Shown in pieces: positions 53,964 through 63,227 of a DNA stretch of 64,000 nucleotides. The position numbers and the translations under genes are program-made. Source of the stretch: JACVRN01 sp036389255 (GTDB lineage Bacteria; Acidobacteriota; Blastocatellia; Pyrinomonadales; Pyrinomonadaceae); the NCBI GenBank assembly GCA_036389255.1, contig DASVQI010000042.1, forward strand, positions 43,390 through 107,389. Reading direction: 5' to 3'. Below the pieces are notes generated by a model that was not told the origin of the DNA, made no database searches, and worked only from the letters and a program-made list of their open reading frames with translations. Position 1 is the stretch's first letter. Each line of letters begins with the position of its first letter.

Positions 53964-54569
53964 TTAACCATCTGTAGATGGTTGGCGATTCAGTAGACGG
54001 AATAGAAAGTCACCACGTTTTAACAGATAGATACCAATGGCTGAAAACAGAATGAATCTCGCTGACGGCCCAACCAGAAGGCTCCGATATACACTCATAG
54101 CCGAGTTACCTACTTGCATGAGTGAGGCTTCACGCTGTGCAGTGTTTGAGCGTAGCTGTTCCAGCATCGTGTCCATCCCATCACCCTCTGCTCTTGATTG
54201 CGCTACTGTTGGGGCTATCTTATTAGCATCTGCGGAAGATGAGAGAGAAGAAATCACATTGCTATAAGCATATGTAGTGGATACTGCCATTAAAAGATCA
54301 GGTAAGCCTATGAAGGCAGCAACTACAAAGTACAGGCCAAGACCTTTTATAGCCAGCCATATAAATTCTTCTTTATTCATAAAGAATCCCCTCTCGTTTT
54401 TAAGCGATGATTCTCTGAACCGTTCAGCCGAGGTGAGTGAAGATGCTTCACCTCGCTCCGTTTCTTTAGCCCCTTCGATTGTTGAATCATTCAACTTTCT
54501 GATACCGCAGTTCCAGCAGATTTCGTATTTATCCTCTATCTGTTCACCGCAATTTGCACATTTCCACAT
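53964..54569 (-). CDS. Cassette: zinc-ribbon membrane protein
   Basis: About 201 residues from the ATG at 54569 (GAGGTCGCAACG before it). An N-terminal zinc ribbon CANCG...CWNCG (about residues 4-20) is followed by a polar linker, a membrane span (about 65-92, FIWLAIKGLGLYFVVAAFIGL), a helical stretch and a second span near the C-terminus (about 165-190). The zinc ribbon faces the cytoplasm in this arrangement. Unknown function. Confidence 0.7.
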   Translation of the reverse strand: MWKCANCGEQIEDKYEICWNCGIRKLNDSTIEGAKETERGEASSLTSAERFRESSLKNERGFFMNKEEFIWLAIKGLGLYFVVAAFIGLPDLLMAVSTTYAYSNVISSLSSSADANKIAPTVAQSRAEGDGMDTMLEQLRSNTAQREASLMQVGNSAMSVYRSLLVGPSARFILFSAIGIYLLKRGDFLFRLLNRQPSTDG

Positions 54570-54772
54570 CGTTGCGACCTCACGGAAGGCATAGAGTTTG
54601 AGAGGTGTCTTTTCAGAATAAAACAGCGTACATGAACTCAAGGAGCATGAAGTTTATGTGAGGCTAACAAGAGTAGGCTCATGTCAGCAGGAATCTAAGA
54701 CTCAGCGCAAGCACGATATTCCTGCCCCCTAGAAATGTCAACATGATTTTTGGATTTATGTCTCAATTAGAC

Positions 54773-54874
54773 CCCGAACGCCCAAATTAACCGGGCGCGC
54801 ACACAACATCGAAACCACCCAAGTTCACGATGAAAGACCGACTAACTCGCGCTCCGGTGAATATGTTGTTAGAT
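54773..54874 (-). repeat. attC site 4
   Basis: 102 bases; cores CCCGAAC (off consensus) and GTTAGAT. About 200 bases upstream of it to the zinc-ribbon gene contain nothing recognisable. Confidence 0.8.
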
Positions 54875-54880
54875 GCGGGT

Positions 54881-55885
54881 TTACTTTACTAATTCTGGTT
54901 TCCATATCATCGTCATCAGAATGCGAGTGAAACTATTGTAAAACTCAATAGCATGCGGATTTGCGTTAGCTATAACTGATCGCCTGACCTTACGAACCAG
55001 AAGCATATCTTCAGGCTTTAGCACCGCTACCACATCCTTCTCGCCATCCGGGACTTCTGACACGAGGTTAAAGAACATATTCCAATTTCCGTTCACTATC
55101 TCCTGAAAGGCTTTAAGAAACTCTTCGCGGCTTGTTTTAGGTTTTGTGCGGGGCTTAAAGAGTTTAGGACTATTCAGCAATTCCCGCAGGCTCTTTTGAG
55201 CCTTAGTAGAAAAAGCTGAAGCATCTATTTGCTTTAAGGCGCGCAGGGATTCAAGCGTGACCTGGCTCATAAGAATCCAAAGGGCGTGTTCCCGGCCCGG
55301 ATGATTAGCTTGGTTAACGATCTTCAAGAGAGCCGGTGTTGCTTGAGACTCCTCCATACTCCCATAGATAAACAACGCACCCTGAAAAGCCTCGACCTTA
55401 TAAGCCCCATGACGCGGAAGAAAATATTGAGCCTTAGAATAAGTTAGCCACCGGTTTCCCGCTTCTGATACATCGAAGCCTTCAGCACCACGCCGGGCAA
55501 GAGTTTCAACCCATATTTGGAGATTTACGTCATCTAAATCAACATAGGTGTAGCTGCGAATCTGAAGGGCTTTCGATTCCGGTGAAGGGTCTAACGAGAC
55601 GAGTAAATTACTCCCGTCAAAACGGAACCACTGATCGGCATTAGGGTTCTCGAGAGCAGCGCGAAGGCATGGCAGCAACTCTTTCGGATTAGCTTTCGCA
55701 ACACCCCAAACCACATCCATAGCCTTGACTTTAGCGTCACGCTCGGCGTCAGAGAGCTTTGAAGGCTTGAAATTGTATGTGGCTTTGATAAGCGCCTGAA
55801 AGCTGACACAAGACTCTTTGGACTGACTAGCGGCAGTTACTGGGAATACGATTATCAGCAAGGTGATAACGAGAATATGTTTCAT
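54881..55885 (-). CDS. Cassette: secreted helical protein
   Basis: 334 residues with a signal peptide (MKHILVITLLIIVFPVTAAS). The mature part is mainly helical and reads like HEAT-repeat-type proteins (LLPCLRAALENPNADQWFRFDGSNLLVSLDPS, then ATPALLKIVNQANHPGREHALWIL). No catalytic motif. Unknown function. Confidence 0.7.
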   Translation of the reverse strand: MKHILVITLLIIVFPVTAASQSKESCVSFQALIKATYNFKPSKLSDAERDAKVKAMDVVWGVAKANPKELLPCLRAALENPNADQWFRFDGSNLLVSLDPSPESKALQIRSYTYVDLDDVNLQIWVETLARRGAEGFDVSEAGNRWLTYSKAQYFLPRHGAYKVEAFQGALFIYGSMEESQATPALLKIVNQANHPGREHALWILMSQVTLESLRALKQIDASAFSTKAQKSLRELLNSPKLFKPRTKPKTSREEFLKAFQEIVNGNWNMFFNLVSEVPDGEKDVVAVLKPEDMLLVRKVRRSVIANANPHAIEFYNSFTRILMTMIWKPELVK

Positions 55886-55923
55886 ACGTTCAGTCTCTTT
55901 TCATTCTATGTATAGGCGTAAGC

Positions 55924-56028
55924 ATCTTACGCCCGAATTAACGCGGCGGGAAGCACCTACGAACAACGTTCAATCCTTGCGAATGAAAGACATGCTTATT
56001 TCCGCTCGCGTTGAATGAGTTGTTAGGC
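55924..56028 (-). repeat. attC site 5
   Basis: 105 bases; cores ATCTTAC (left, off consensus) and GTTAGGC. Confidence 0.8.
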
Positions 56029-56045
56029 ATCGCTTGACGCAAATC

Positions 56046-56480
56046 TTAACCATCAGTTGAGTTATCACCTTCAATCATTTCGGTGATCCCCTGCATCGTT
56101 ACAAGATATGCAGAATTGTGAACCTCATTGACGCCTGCGTAAATCAAGTATTCGACTTTACATTTACGACATTCTACTTTAGCCATTGAAGGCCAGCCGC
56201 CGTCTGGCGAGTTATTAGAAATGCCTATTCTATAGAATTCTTTAGCTTCGGCAGCTAATTCTTTTCCAATGTGTTGTTCCCAGCCAAATGTCTCACTTAT
56301 AAGCAACTCGTACTCAACAGCCATCAGGTTATGACAATTGATGCATCTGAAATTGAATTGGCGATTAAAATAGTTTCTTAAGCGCGACCAGATAGTCCAC
56401 CAGCGATCTAGGTAATCGAAGTTTTTATAGTCTGGGATACGTGTATAACTAGGTAGCAGCACTGATCTGCCGAATTTCAT
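56046..56480 (-). CDS. Cassette: protein with two CxxC pairs (metal-binding)
   Basis: About 144 residues from the ATG at 56480; starts further up would run through attC 6. Two cysteine pairs, CINC and CRKC, fit a zinc-ribbon-like fold split by a helical insert. No family recognised. Confidence 0.65.
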   Translation of the reverse strand: MKFGRSVLLPSYTRIPDYKNFDYLDRWWTIWSRLRNYFNRQFNFRCINCHNLMAVEYELLISETFGWEQHIGKELAAEAKEFYRIGISNNSPDGGWPSMAKVECRKCKVEYLIYAGVNEVHNSAYLVTMQGITEMIEGDNSTDG

Positions 56481-56497
56481 GTTCAAGTCTCCCTGAT

Positions 56498-56599
56498 GCC
56501 TAACGCTCGAATTAACCGGGCGCGTAGACAACGCCATAACGGACAAGTTGACGATGAAATACAAGCTAACTCGCGCTCCGTTTAAATGAGTTGTTATGC
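56498..56599 (-). repeat. attC site 6
   Basis: 102 bases; cores GCCTAAC and GTTATGC. The TAA stop of the next gene (56594) lies inside the right core. Confidence 0.85.
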
Positions 56600-57055
56600 A
56601 CGGTCTTGTGGGTCAACAGGTTTTGATTTTACTCGTAAGGTGAGAACTTCAACTACCAACTCCGCTACCCGCAGGATGACAAACGCGCTTGCCGCAATAA
56701 TAAAAAAGAGAGCCAAGAACCAGAATATACCTTTCAAAGCACCAATAATTGTTGAATAAATCTCCAAAGTTAAACGCGATACCATGTACGTGTACATACG
56801 AGAATCAAATCTAGCAGAACCTATTTCCATTATTCTCATACCAAAGTCGTCAATATCTCTTTCTGCTAATCGCACGCCACCGGACAGACCAGCAACATAA
56901 ATTGCAAACTTTACATATTTCAACCATGCCCTGCTGGTTTCATCTGAGGTAATACGATTTAATATTTTTCCAATTGGCTGACGAAGGATGCGGACAATAT
57001 ACCAAGATATCACCAAAGATATGAGAACTTCGGCTATCAATAAAGTAAGGAACAT
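56594..57055 (-). CDS. Cassette: membrane protein
   Basis: 153 residues, AGGAG ribosome site. Membrane spans at about 1-20 and 100-130 (GIFWFLALFFIIAASAFVILRV), possibly one in between. Stop codon is supplied by the attC core. Unknown function. Confidence 0.65.
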   Translation of the reverse strand: MFLTLLIAEVLISLVISWYIVRILRQPIGKILNRITSDETSRAWLKYVKFAIYVAGLSGGVRLAERDIDDFGMRIMEIGSARFDSRMYTYMVSRLTLEIYSTIIGALKGIFWFLALFFIIAASAFVILRVAELVVEVLTLRVKSKPVDPQDRA

Positions 57056-57118
57056 TTTGATTCTCCTTTACAAATTGAGGTTTTGAAATTTTACATCTTG
57101 CGCCAAATAGGTGCTAGC

Positions 57119-57219
57119 GCCTAACGCCCGAATTAACCGGGCGCTCACACAACATCAATAGGTTCAAGTTCTCGATAAAATCAACGCTATTCGCGCTCCG
57201 GTTGAATGAGTTGTTAGAT
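57119..57219 (-). repeat. attC site 7
   Basis: 101 bases; cores GCCTAAC and GTTAGAT. Confidence 0.85.
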
Positions 57220-57228
57220 GCGGTCTAA

Positions 57229-57504
57229 TTATTCAGAATCAGCCTTTCTTTCTTCAACGTGCCCTTCCTGATTCATGTAGTAGACCTTTCCTGCGTTATT
57301 TATGCTACCAATGTTTTCATTGAACTTTTTAATGTATCTTTCCTTCAACTTCCATGCAACAAAGCACCGATGATGCATTACTGAATCTCTAAAGGGCCAT
57401 AATGGGTCATCGCTTTCAACATAATTGAATTTAAAGGCTGTGCGCCCTTCATTGGCGGCAATAATCTCGCCGCATAGATTACATCTTTCGAGGTCATTAT
57501 CCAT
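57229..57504 (-). CDS. Cassette: small Cys/His protein, probably zinc-binding
   Basis: About 91 residues from the ATG at 57504 (AGGTG before it). CNLC at the N-terminus and HHRCF in the middle form a split C2H-C zinc site as in treble-clef-like proteins. Charged C-terminus. Unknown function. Confidence 0.65.
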   Translation of the reverse strand: MDNDLERCNLCGEIIAANEGRTAFKFNYVESDDPLWPFRDSVMHHRCFVAWKLKERYIKKFNENIGSINNAGKVYYMNQEGHVEERKADSE

Positions 57505-57544
57505 ATGAAACACCTAAGTCTATATTACTTCACAAATCGGAAGC

Positions 57545-57650
57545 ATCTAACGCCCGAATTAACCGGGCAAGCGAAAAGCCTCCAACATACAATCAATCAT
57601 TTAGGATGAAAGCCATTCTATCGAGCCTCTGGTTGAATGAGTTGTTAGGC
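57545..57650 (-). repeat. attC site 8
   Basis: 106 bases; cores ATCTAAC and GTTAGGC. Confidence 0.85.
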
Positions 57651-57666
57651 TGCGGCATGAGCTTGT

Positions 57667-57993
57667 TCAACGAGACTTAAGGATTGCCGATTCACTACGG
57701 ACATTAGTAAGCGGATGATGTTCCCCCCAGTAACGATTTATTCGAATAGCGATAACCTGATCTCCTGCCATAGATAATTCAAGTTCGTGCCAGATAAATA
57801 TCCCTGAGTCACGCCAGAAAGGGCCTTTCCACCCCTGAAACTCACCACCGCCAGGGCCGATAAGATTGTAAACCTCCTGCCGCGACATGCCAACGTGCAC
57901 CTGATCCCAAGCGGCAGGGTAAGCTAACTGTTGCCTGACAAAGAATACGGCGAGGGCGAGAATAATTATTCCAATGGCTAGTTTGTTCTTCAC
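57667..57993 (-). CDS. Cassette: SmpA/OmlA-fold-like small membrane-anchored protein
   Basis: 108 residues, GTG start. N-terminal signal anchor (LAIGIIILALAVFFV), then VHVGMSRQEVYNLIGPGGGE and a pair of beta strands, the layout of SmpA/OmlA/BamE-like domains that bind envelope proteins. The similarity is to the fold's opening motif; function is open. Confidence 0.65.
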   Translation of the reverse strand: MKNKLAIGIIILALAVFFVRQQLAYPAAWDQVHVGMSRQEVYNLIGPGGGEFQGWKGPFWRDSGIFIWHELELSMAGDQVIAIRINRYWGEHHPLTNVRSESAILKSR

Positions 57994-58036
57994 AATGCGA
58001 AATTCTCCAAACTTACGCTGCCATTATACATGAGCA

Positions 58037-58139
58037 GCCTAACGCCCGAATTAACGCGGCGGCACACATCGAAACAAGCATCCACATCTAACGGATGAAA
58101 GCCACTCTATTTCCGCTCGCGTTGAATGAGTTGTTAGGT
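58037..58139 (-). repeat. attC site 9
   Basis: 103 bases; cores GCCTAAC and GTTAGGT; inner left box CGAATTAACGCGGCGG. Confidence 0.85.
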
Positions 58140-58164
58140 GCGGCATTATTGAAATCACCCAGCA

Positions 58165-58893
58165 TCATTCGTTAATGCTTATTTCCGGTTCGTAACCTTT
58201 CACATCCCTTTCAGATGTAGAAATATACTTCTTCTCTTCTTCTACAAACTTTCTGCCGTTAAATCTGAAGGTCAGGTGTGTTTCATCTTTGATAAGAAAT
58301 TTTCCCGCTGCCGGAGACTCATCTTCTGCCTTAAAGCATCTCCCAAACAAACCTATCGTGATTTTACCATTTTTGACGGTAAAAGATTTCAGACCGCAAC
58401 CATAAGCCAAGCTTCCAGTCTCATATTGCCAAAGAAGTTTCAACTTAGTCTGAGGGACGGCATAGATATAAAATAGCGCTGTCCCTCCGTCACAAGACCC
58501 TCCGCATGAAACATGCCAGAGTATAACTATCGCCTCCGGTTCCCCATTGTTTGTTAAATCAGCGAAGTACACATCTTTAAAACTAAACGATTCTCCGCCA
58601 AGCTTAGCTTCGACTTCCTGCTCACCATTTTTGAGGGTAATTTTAAATTGGCTCCCGTACGGGTATGAAAAGTTCTTGAAATCTATCTGCTTGAAACCCT
58701 CTGGAGCAACCCTTAATTTTTGATTTTGGGTTTCGGATTCCCTCTGTTTCGCCTGTTCGATGTCGGTATTTGAATTAAGAGATGAATTACTGGCCTTGTA
58801 GTTATTAGCAACGTTTCCATTTGAGGACATAGAGGATTCGCAGGAATAAGCAGAAGAAATTAACAATACTAAAACACCCAATAAGATTTTCAT
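58165..58893 (-). CDS. Cassette: lipoprotein
   Basis: 242 residues with a lipoprotein signal (LLGVLVLLISSAYSC, cysteine at 18). After a Ser/Asn-rich linker of about 40 residues comes a beta-rich domain (about 65-225) containing DLTNNGEPEAIVILWH, a strand-loop often seen in beta-propeller or EF-hand-like surface proteins. Unknown function. Confidence 0.75.
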   Translation of the reverse strand: MKILLGVLVLLISSAYSCESSMSSNGNVANNYKASNSSLNSNTDIEQAKQRESETQNQKLRVAPEGFKQIDFKNFSYPYGSQFKITLKNGEQEVEAKLGGESFSFKDVYFADLTNNGEPEAIVILWHVSCGGSCDGGTALFYIYAVPQTKLKLLWQYETGSLAYGCGLKSFTVKNGKITIGLFGRCFKAEDESPAAGKFLIKDETHLTFRFNGRKFVEEEKKYISTSERDVKGYEPEISINE

Positions 58894-58924
58894 GACTATC
58901 CTCTACTAGCAATCAGAGACTAGC

Positions 58925-59026
58925 ACCTAACGCTCGAATTAACCGAGCGGAGAATATTGTATCAAGCCTTCAATCTTGAGAATGAAAGACAAGCTAATTC
59001 CGCTCCGGTTGAATGAGTTGTTAGGC
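58925..59026 (-). repeat. attC site 10
   Basis: 102 bases; cores ACCTAAC and GTTAGGC. Confidence 0.85.
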
Positions 59027-59048
59027 TTGCTTGTGTGCAAAACTAAAC

Positions 59049-59471
59049 TCACGCCTTGTCTTTTGACTGCCGCCCTCTATCAAGTATGCTGCGCGGCCAC
59101 CAGAAGAAAAGGCATCCAAGGCCAAAACAAATTATAAAGCTCAACACACTGGTAATTACCAAGAACATTGTCAAAATATCAACCGGCGGAGCACCTTGAA
59201 TGTGCAGGTTTTGTGCAACCGTAGAAACTTTTCCCCTCAAACTCCAAGCCTGCCATATCCCAATGCCAGAAATTATAGTGACCGCAATTCCAAAAATGAA
59301 TGGAACAACTAAAGAGAAATGAAGATAGGATTGTTCTTCTCTCTTTGACAGATAATTAGCCACCACAGCACCGGTCAAAGTATAGAACCAAATATTGCCC
59401 GTCAAAGCTGTATCTAGGTAGCCCTTGTATATTTCTACAAAAATTTTGTAGATTGCTAGATCATTTTCCAT
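59049..59471 (-). CDS. Cassette: membrane protein with three spans
   Basis: About 140 residues from the ATG at 59471, with GGAG before it. Membrane spans near 26-43, 51-75 and 98-125 (ILTMFLVITSVLSFIICFGLGCLFFW). Unknown function. Confidence 0.7.
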   Translation of the reverse strand: MENDLAIYKIFVEIYKGYLDTALTGNIWFYTLTGAVVANYLSKREEQSYLHFSLVVPFIFGIAVTIISGIGIWQAWSLRGKVSTVAQNLHIQGAPPVDILTMFLVITSVLSFIICFGLGCLFFWWPRSILDRGRQSKDKA

Positions 59472-59522
59472 TGTGAGGTCTCCACTTCTATATTTTATAG
59501 ATTCAGTCGAAGCATTTCGCAA

Positions 59523-59627
59523 GCCTAACGCTCGAATTAACCGGGCGGCGCGAAACCACGATGCCTAGAGGATAAAAGAATGATGAAAAGCACGCAATCG
59601 CTGCTCCGGTTGAATGAGTTGTTCGGG
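59523..59627 (-). repeat. attC site 11
   Basis: 105 bases; cores GCCTAAC and GTTCGGG (off consensus). Confidence 0.8.
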
Positions 59628-59658
59628 GGCGGCCACAGCTTTAGCAGATAAGGCGCAG

Positions 59659-60042
59659 TTATATGTCATATGTTGTAAGTTCAACCTCATATCCATCTGG
59701 ATCATAGATATATATGGAATGTGCAACATCATGATCCTGAATCTCATACTTGATCTCACGATGCTGGAAATCTCTTCGCGCTTCCTCAAAGTCAGAGCGG
59801 CTAACCCTGAATGCGAAATGCTGCATCACAATTGCATGGCGAGGGATGGCAGGTAATTTCTGCTCTTTAGAAGTAGCCGGAAAAAGTGCAATTCCGGTAG
59901 TTCCGGCATATAGAACGACTGGAATGTCCCAAGCCTCAGCATAGTGACGTTTTAGGCCAAGTACTCGGGTGTACCACTCAACAGAACGCTCCAAATCTGT
60001 CACCAGCAAAGCAACATGGTCAAGGCATTCAATATTGAACAT
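59659..60042 (-). CDS. Cassette: VOC-family (glyoxalase/dioxygenase fold) protein
   Basis: About 127 residues from the ATG at 60042, which has AAGGGA before it. Typical VOC layout: LDHVALLVTDLERSVEWYTRVLG at the start, MQHFAFRVS in the middle and IYDPDGYEVELTTY at the end; H, H and E are at the usual metal-binding places. The substrate is unknown; options are antibiotic or thiol-compound modification or methylglyoxal-type isomerisation. Confidence 0.85.
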   Translation of the reverse strand: MFNIECLDHVALLVTDLERSVEWYTRVLGLKRHYAEAWDIPVVLYAGTTGIALFPATSKEQKLPAIPRHAIVMQHFAFRVSRSDFEEARRDFQHREIKYEIQDHDVAHSIYIYDPDGYEVELTTYDI

Positions 60043-60072
60043 AGGAGCTATTCCCTTCAAATTAAGTAAGCC

Positions 60073-60175
60073 GCCGAACGCCCGAATTAACGCGGCGCGG
60101 CGAAGCGCCGAAATAAATCAAGTCTTGTGCATGAAGGCAACGCTATTCGCGCTCCGGTTGAATGAGTTGTTCGGC
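60073..60175 (-). repeat. attC site 12 (compensated GTTCGGC core)
   Basis: 103 bases; cores GCCGAAC and GTTCGGC, both changed from GCCTAAC/GTTAGGC so that they still pair with each other. Confidence 0.85.
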
Positions 60176-60188
60176 GGCGCACGGGAAA

Positions 60189-61601
60189 CTACGTTGCCGC
60201 GGCCAGCGATAGCTTTGACCTGACAAATGCTCCAATTGCGCCGGCGAGAGTAAAGATAAGTGCCCCGCATATTATCCCGTATCCCACATCAGGTTGATAC
60301 GCCGCAAGGGCCTTGAGTGGGGCGTTTGCCCAGACGGGGACGGCTATCAGCATGACACAGCTCATCGTAGCCCCGAGAACCAGGTGGGCTATGGCTTTTG
60401 TTCTCATCCTTACTAACAAAGGGCATCCGAGTTTGCTCCATTTCCACGACTGGCGGATGAGTTGGGCCAGCCCCAACAAAAGGGTGAGCAGCAAGAGGAG
60501 CCGCTGTAGAAGCTCATAAGGGAAATAAGCTCCTGTCCGCTGGCCGTGAAGTCGCCTGATGATGCCATCCATCAGGTCATGGTGGAGCGTAAAACTATTG
60601 ACGTCGGCAAGAATAAGGATGCCGTATCCCTTTTCCGGTAAGGTATTCATGTTGGAGCTAAAGCCTTCGGTGAGTCCGGTATGCCAGACTGATCTGAGCC
60701 CGTTCCACTCTCCGGCGACCCACCCCATCCCGTACCGTGAGCCGATGCCGCCCGGCGGTTGATGCATCAGCGCTAGGCTCGGCGGCGTGATGACCGGGCG
60801 ACCTTCGTACGTTCCCCCCTGCAAATGCGCGATGAGGTAATGACACATATCTTCGGCACTGGAGGCGACGTAGCCCGCTGCCACGCTCACGCTATCGTAA
60901 CGCGGGGTGGAGACTGAAACGGGCAGGCCGAAAATGTACTGATGACCTCCCGTGAGGCCGTGCCCCATCGCATCGTCATAGGTTAAATAGGTAGAGCGCA
61001 TCTGCAAAGGGTTCAGGATATGCTCGCGCACGTAGGCGGCATAGGTCTGCCCGGTGACGGCTTCGATGAGCATGCCCAGAATCCTGTAGTTGAGATTGCA
61101 ATACTCATAAACCTGTCCGACCGGGTGCGCCAACTCAGTTCGGGCCAGCGAGTCGGCATCCGGCGGGAAGAATCCGGCGGATGTCGGAAGGCCGCTCGTC
61201 TGGTTCAGCAGATGCCGGACGGTGATGGTTCTGGATGCCTCAAGGTCTTTCAGCCGAAACCACGAGAGGTATTGATAGACGGGCGTATCCAGATTCAGGG
61301 CCGACGCCTCGACGAGTTGCATCACGGCAAGGGCGGTGAAGGATTTGCTCAGGGAACCGATGAGGAAAGGAGTTTGCGGGGTAATCCTCTGGCCGGACGT
61401 TGTTCCGAAACCTTTCAAATATACAATCCTGTCACCTCGGATGATACCGACGGCAAGGCCGGGAACTTGCGAAACTTTCATCTGAGACGCGATAAATGTT
61501 GTGAGTTCCGCTTCGTCGAAGCCTGCTTCCTGAGCATGAGAATATGTATGCGCCGCGAGGAACACGGCGAGTAAAGCGAGCGCTTTGCGAGTGAAAGACA
61601 T
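60189..61601 (-). CDS. Cassette: class C beta-lactamase-fold serine hydrolase with membrane tail
   Basis: About 470 residues from the ATG at 61601 (MSFTRKALALL); longer forms run into attC 13. Signal peptide at 1-24. Beta-lactamase/PBP-like domain (about 27-350): SxxK in IGSLSKSF, YxN in YCNLNY, and HTG in VWHTGLTEG, so the serine hydrolase site is complete. Four hydrophobic segments follow (about 360-465). Such proteins can be esterases, peptidases or true beta-lactamases; the motifs alone do not decide. It is a large cargo for a cassette, and its 3' end lies 14 bases from attC 12. Confidence 0.85.
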   Translation of the reverse strand: MSFTRKALALLAVFLAAHTYSHAQEAGFDEAELTTFIASQMKVSQVPGLAVGIIRGDRIVYLKGFGTTSGQRITPQTPFLIGSLSKSFTALAVMQLVEASALNLDTPVYQYLSWFRLKDLEASRTITVRHLLNQTSGLPTSAGFFPPDADSLARTELAHPVGQVYEYCNLNYRILGMLIEAVTGQTYAAYVREHILNPLQMRSTYLTYDDAMGHGLTGGHQYIFGLPVSVSTPRYDSVSVAAGYVASSAEDMCHYLIAHLQGGTYEGRPVITPPSLALMHQPPGGIGSRYGMGWVAGEWNGLRSVWHTGLTEGFSSNMNTLPEKGYGILILADVNSFTLHHDLMDGIIRRLHGQRTGAYFPYELLQRLLLLLTLLLGLAQLIRQSWKWSKLGCPLLVRMRTKAIAHLVLGATMSCVMLIAVPVWANAPLKALAAYQPDVGYGIICGALIFTLAGAIGAFVRSKLSLAAAT

Positions 61602-61651
61602 GGTATGTGACCGCACTTTATTCCTCAACACCGTCGATGTATACGTTAGCC

Positions 61652-61757
61652 GCCGAACGCCCGAATTAACCGGGCGGCGCGAATTCACACAACTCACATC
61701 GCAGAAAGCATCATGAAAGAGACGCTATCGTCGCTCCGGTTGAATGAGTTGTTAGGC
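61652..61757 (-). repeat. attC site 13
   Basis: 106 bases; cores GCCGAAC on the left but GTTAGGC on the right, so one side matches the attC 12 variant and the other the common type. Confidence 0.85.
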
Positions 61758-61778
61758 GTCGTGATTCCCACACCCATT

Positions 61779-62825
61779 TTAGTCGTCTAGGGTTTTTTGT
61801 CTTGTAATTAGACGGAAAATGTTCCTACCTAGAGCCTTCGAGCGGCTTATCTTCGCAATTAATTTTCTACGTTCAAGTCGAGGCTCAATATCATCCCAAC
61901 TATCTTTACCCATACCTGAGACAAAAGCTTCTCCAGTAGCAAGAATATGCTGATGTTTAATTACAAGCTCAGCAAATTTTTCGGCAAAAGGCAGTAAGTG
62001 CTTTTCAAGATATTCTTCTAAAAAATCTTTGTGAACTACATCTAAAGCGAATAATTTCGACCTGTCCCAACTTTCTAAATTCTCCAGATATTCATGTCTT
62101 AAAACTCTTATCCAAGGTACTAAGGTAAGGTCGCTAGAACTTGCTGAAGGACGAACACTTACCATTGGAGCATCGAGCACTCCAATACCAATTGCTAAAT
62201 GAGCATCAAAATACCAAGCTGTTTCAGGCGGCATCTGGGCTACCTGAAAATGATGTAAGGATTTTAAGGTTGGCATAATAAGTCCGTGGAATGATTCACT
62301 GCCTGATAGCTCCACATCGCTTCCTTTTCTCACACATTTGCTAAAGGTGGTGCAATATTCTGGTATTTGAAAAAAGGGATGCCGTTCAAGACCAAGAGCA
62401 TGGAGAATAGATAACGTCCAACTTGACGGGTCATCGTCTGAAGTAATCGTAACGCTCTGATTCGCCAAACCGGCTATTGAGGGAAAATCAAATAGTAGCG
62501 GTTTAGCTGGTGAAAGGAAGAATACATAAGGCATAACCGACTGCTTACATTCTATTAGTAAGTCTAAGGTCGGTCTAACTCGCGGTTGTCCTTGTTTATA
62601 ATCAAATAAACGCTTTTCTGCGAGAATATCAATCGTTCTTAGTTCCTTTGTATCTCGGTCAATATAACTCCACTCTTCTTGCACACCCCACTGTTTACTT
62701 CTTAAGAGATCAGCAACGATTGTTTGAAGAGGATAACCAGACTTTTCAACAGCAGCCGACAAATCCGCTTCGCTCAAGCCAGCAGCAAGTTGATTCGTCG
62801 TCGGATTCTCTGGATGTTGCTTCAT
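61779..62825 (-). CDS. Cassette: PDDEXK-like nuclease-type protein
   Basis: 348 residues. The segment at about 45-100 reads as a restriction endonuclease-like core: EEWSYIDRD (helix-strand), TIDILAEKR (D) and LDLLIECKQS (E-x-K), in the right order and spacing for a PDDEXK active site. The rest is mixed alpha/beta with no known motif. This type is frequent in integron cassettes and defence islands. It could be a defence nuclease or a DNA-processing protein. No ribosome site is clear before the ATG at 62825. Confidence 0.65.
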   Translation of the reverse strand: MKQHPENPTTNQLAAGLSEADLSAAVEKSGYPLQTIVADLLRSKQWGVQEEWSYIDRDTKELRTIDILAEKRLFDYKQGQPRVRPTLDLLIECKQSVMPYVFFLSPAKPLLFDFPSIAGLANQSVTITSDDDPSSWTLSILHALGLERHPFFQIPEYCTTFSKCVRKGSDVELSGSESFHGLIMPTLKSLHHFQVAQMPPETAWYFDAHLAIGIGVLDAPMVSVRPSASSSDLTLVPWIRVLRHEYLENLESWDRSKLFALDVVHKDFLEEYLEKHLLPFAEKFAELVIKHQHILATGEAFVSGMGKDSWDDIEPRLERRKLIAKISRSKALGRNIFRLITRQKTLDD

Positions 62826-62847
62826 TTATCTATAAATTTTGTAAGAC

Positions 62848-62950
62848 GCCTAACGCCCGAATTAACGCGGCGGCACACAATGTATCAAGCCTCCAAGCCT
62901 AGCGGATGAAAGCCGCACTATTTCCGCTCGCGTTGAATGAGTTGTTAGAC
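62848..62950 (-). repeat. attC site 14
   Basis: 103 bases; cores GCCTAAC and GTTAGAC. The following cassette interior (62951-63122) has no ORF on either strand above 30 codons. Confidence 0.85.
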
Positions 62951-63122
62951 GACGGCGCAACTCTAAGCCGAGCGCGATTTACTCAAGCCTCGCGCTTTAA
63001 TTCAACATGCATTGTTAACCACAGGAGCCAAATCATTCAACTTCATTGCCACGCAATGGCGCGCGAGGCGGCCAGAGAATAGCTCTACAGTCTCGCATAC
63101 AGCATTCAACTTACCGCGCGGC

Positions 63123-63227
63123 GTATAACGCCCGAATTAACGCGGCGGCGCGAAAGCGACAAGCCATGACGAAGGACACATGATGAAAGCCACACTATCG
63201 CCGCTCGCGTTGAATGAGTTGTTAGGT
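63123..63227 (-). repeat. attC site 15
   Basis: 105 bases; cores GTATAAC and GTTAGGT. The gene at 63222 ends inside it. Confidence 0.85.
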
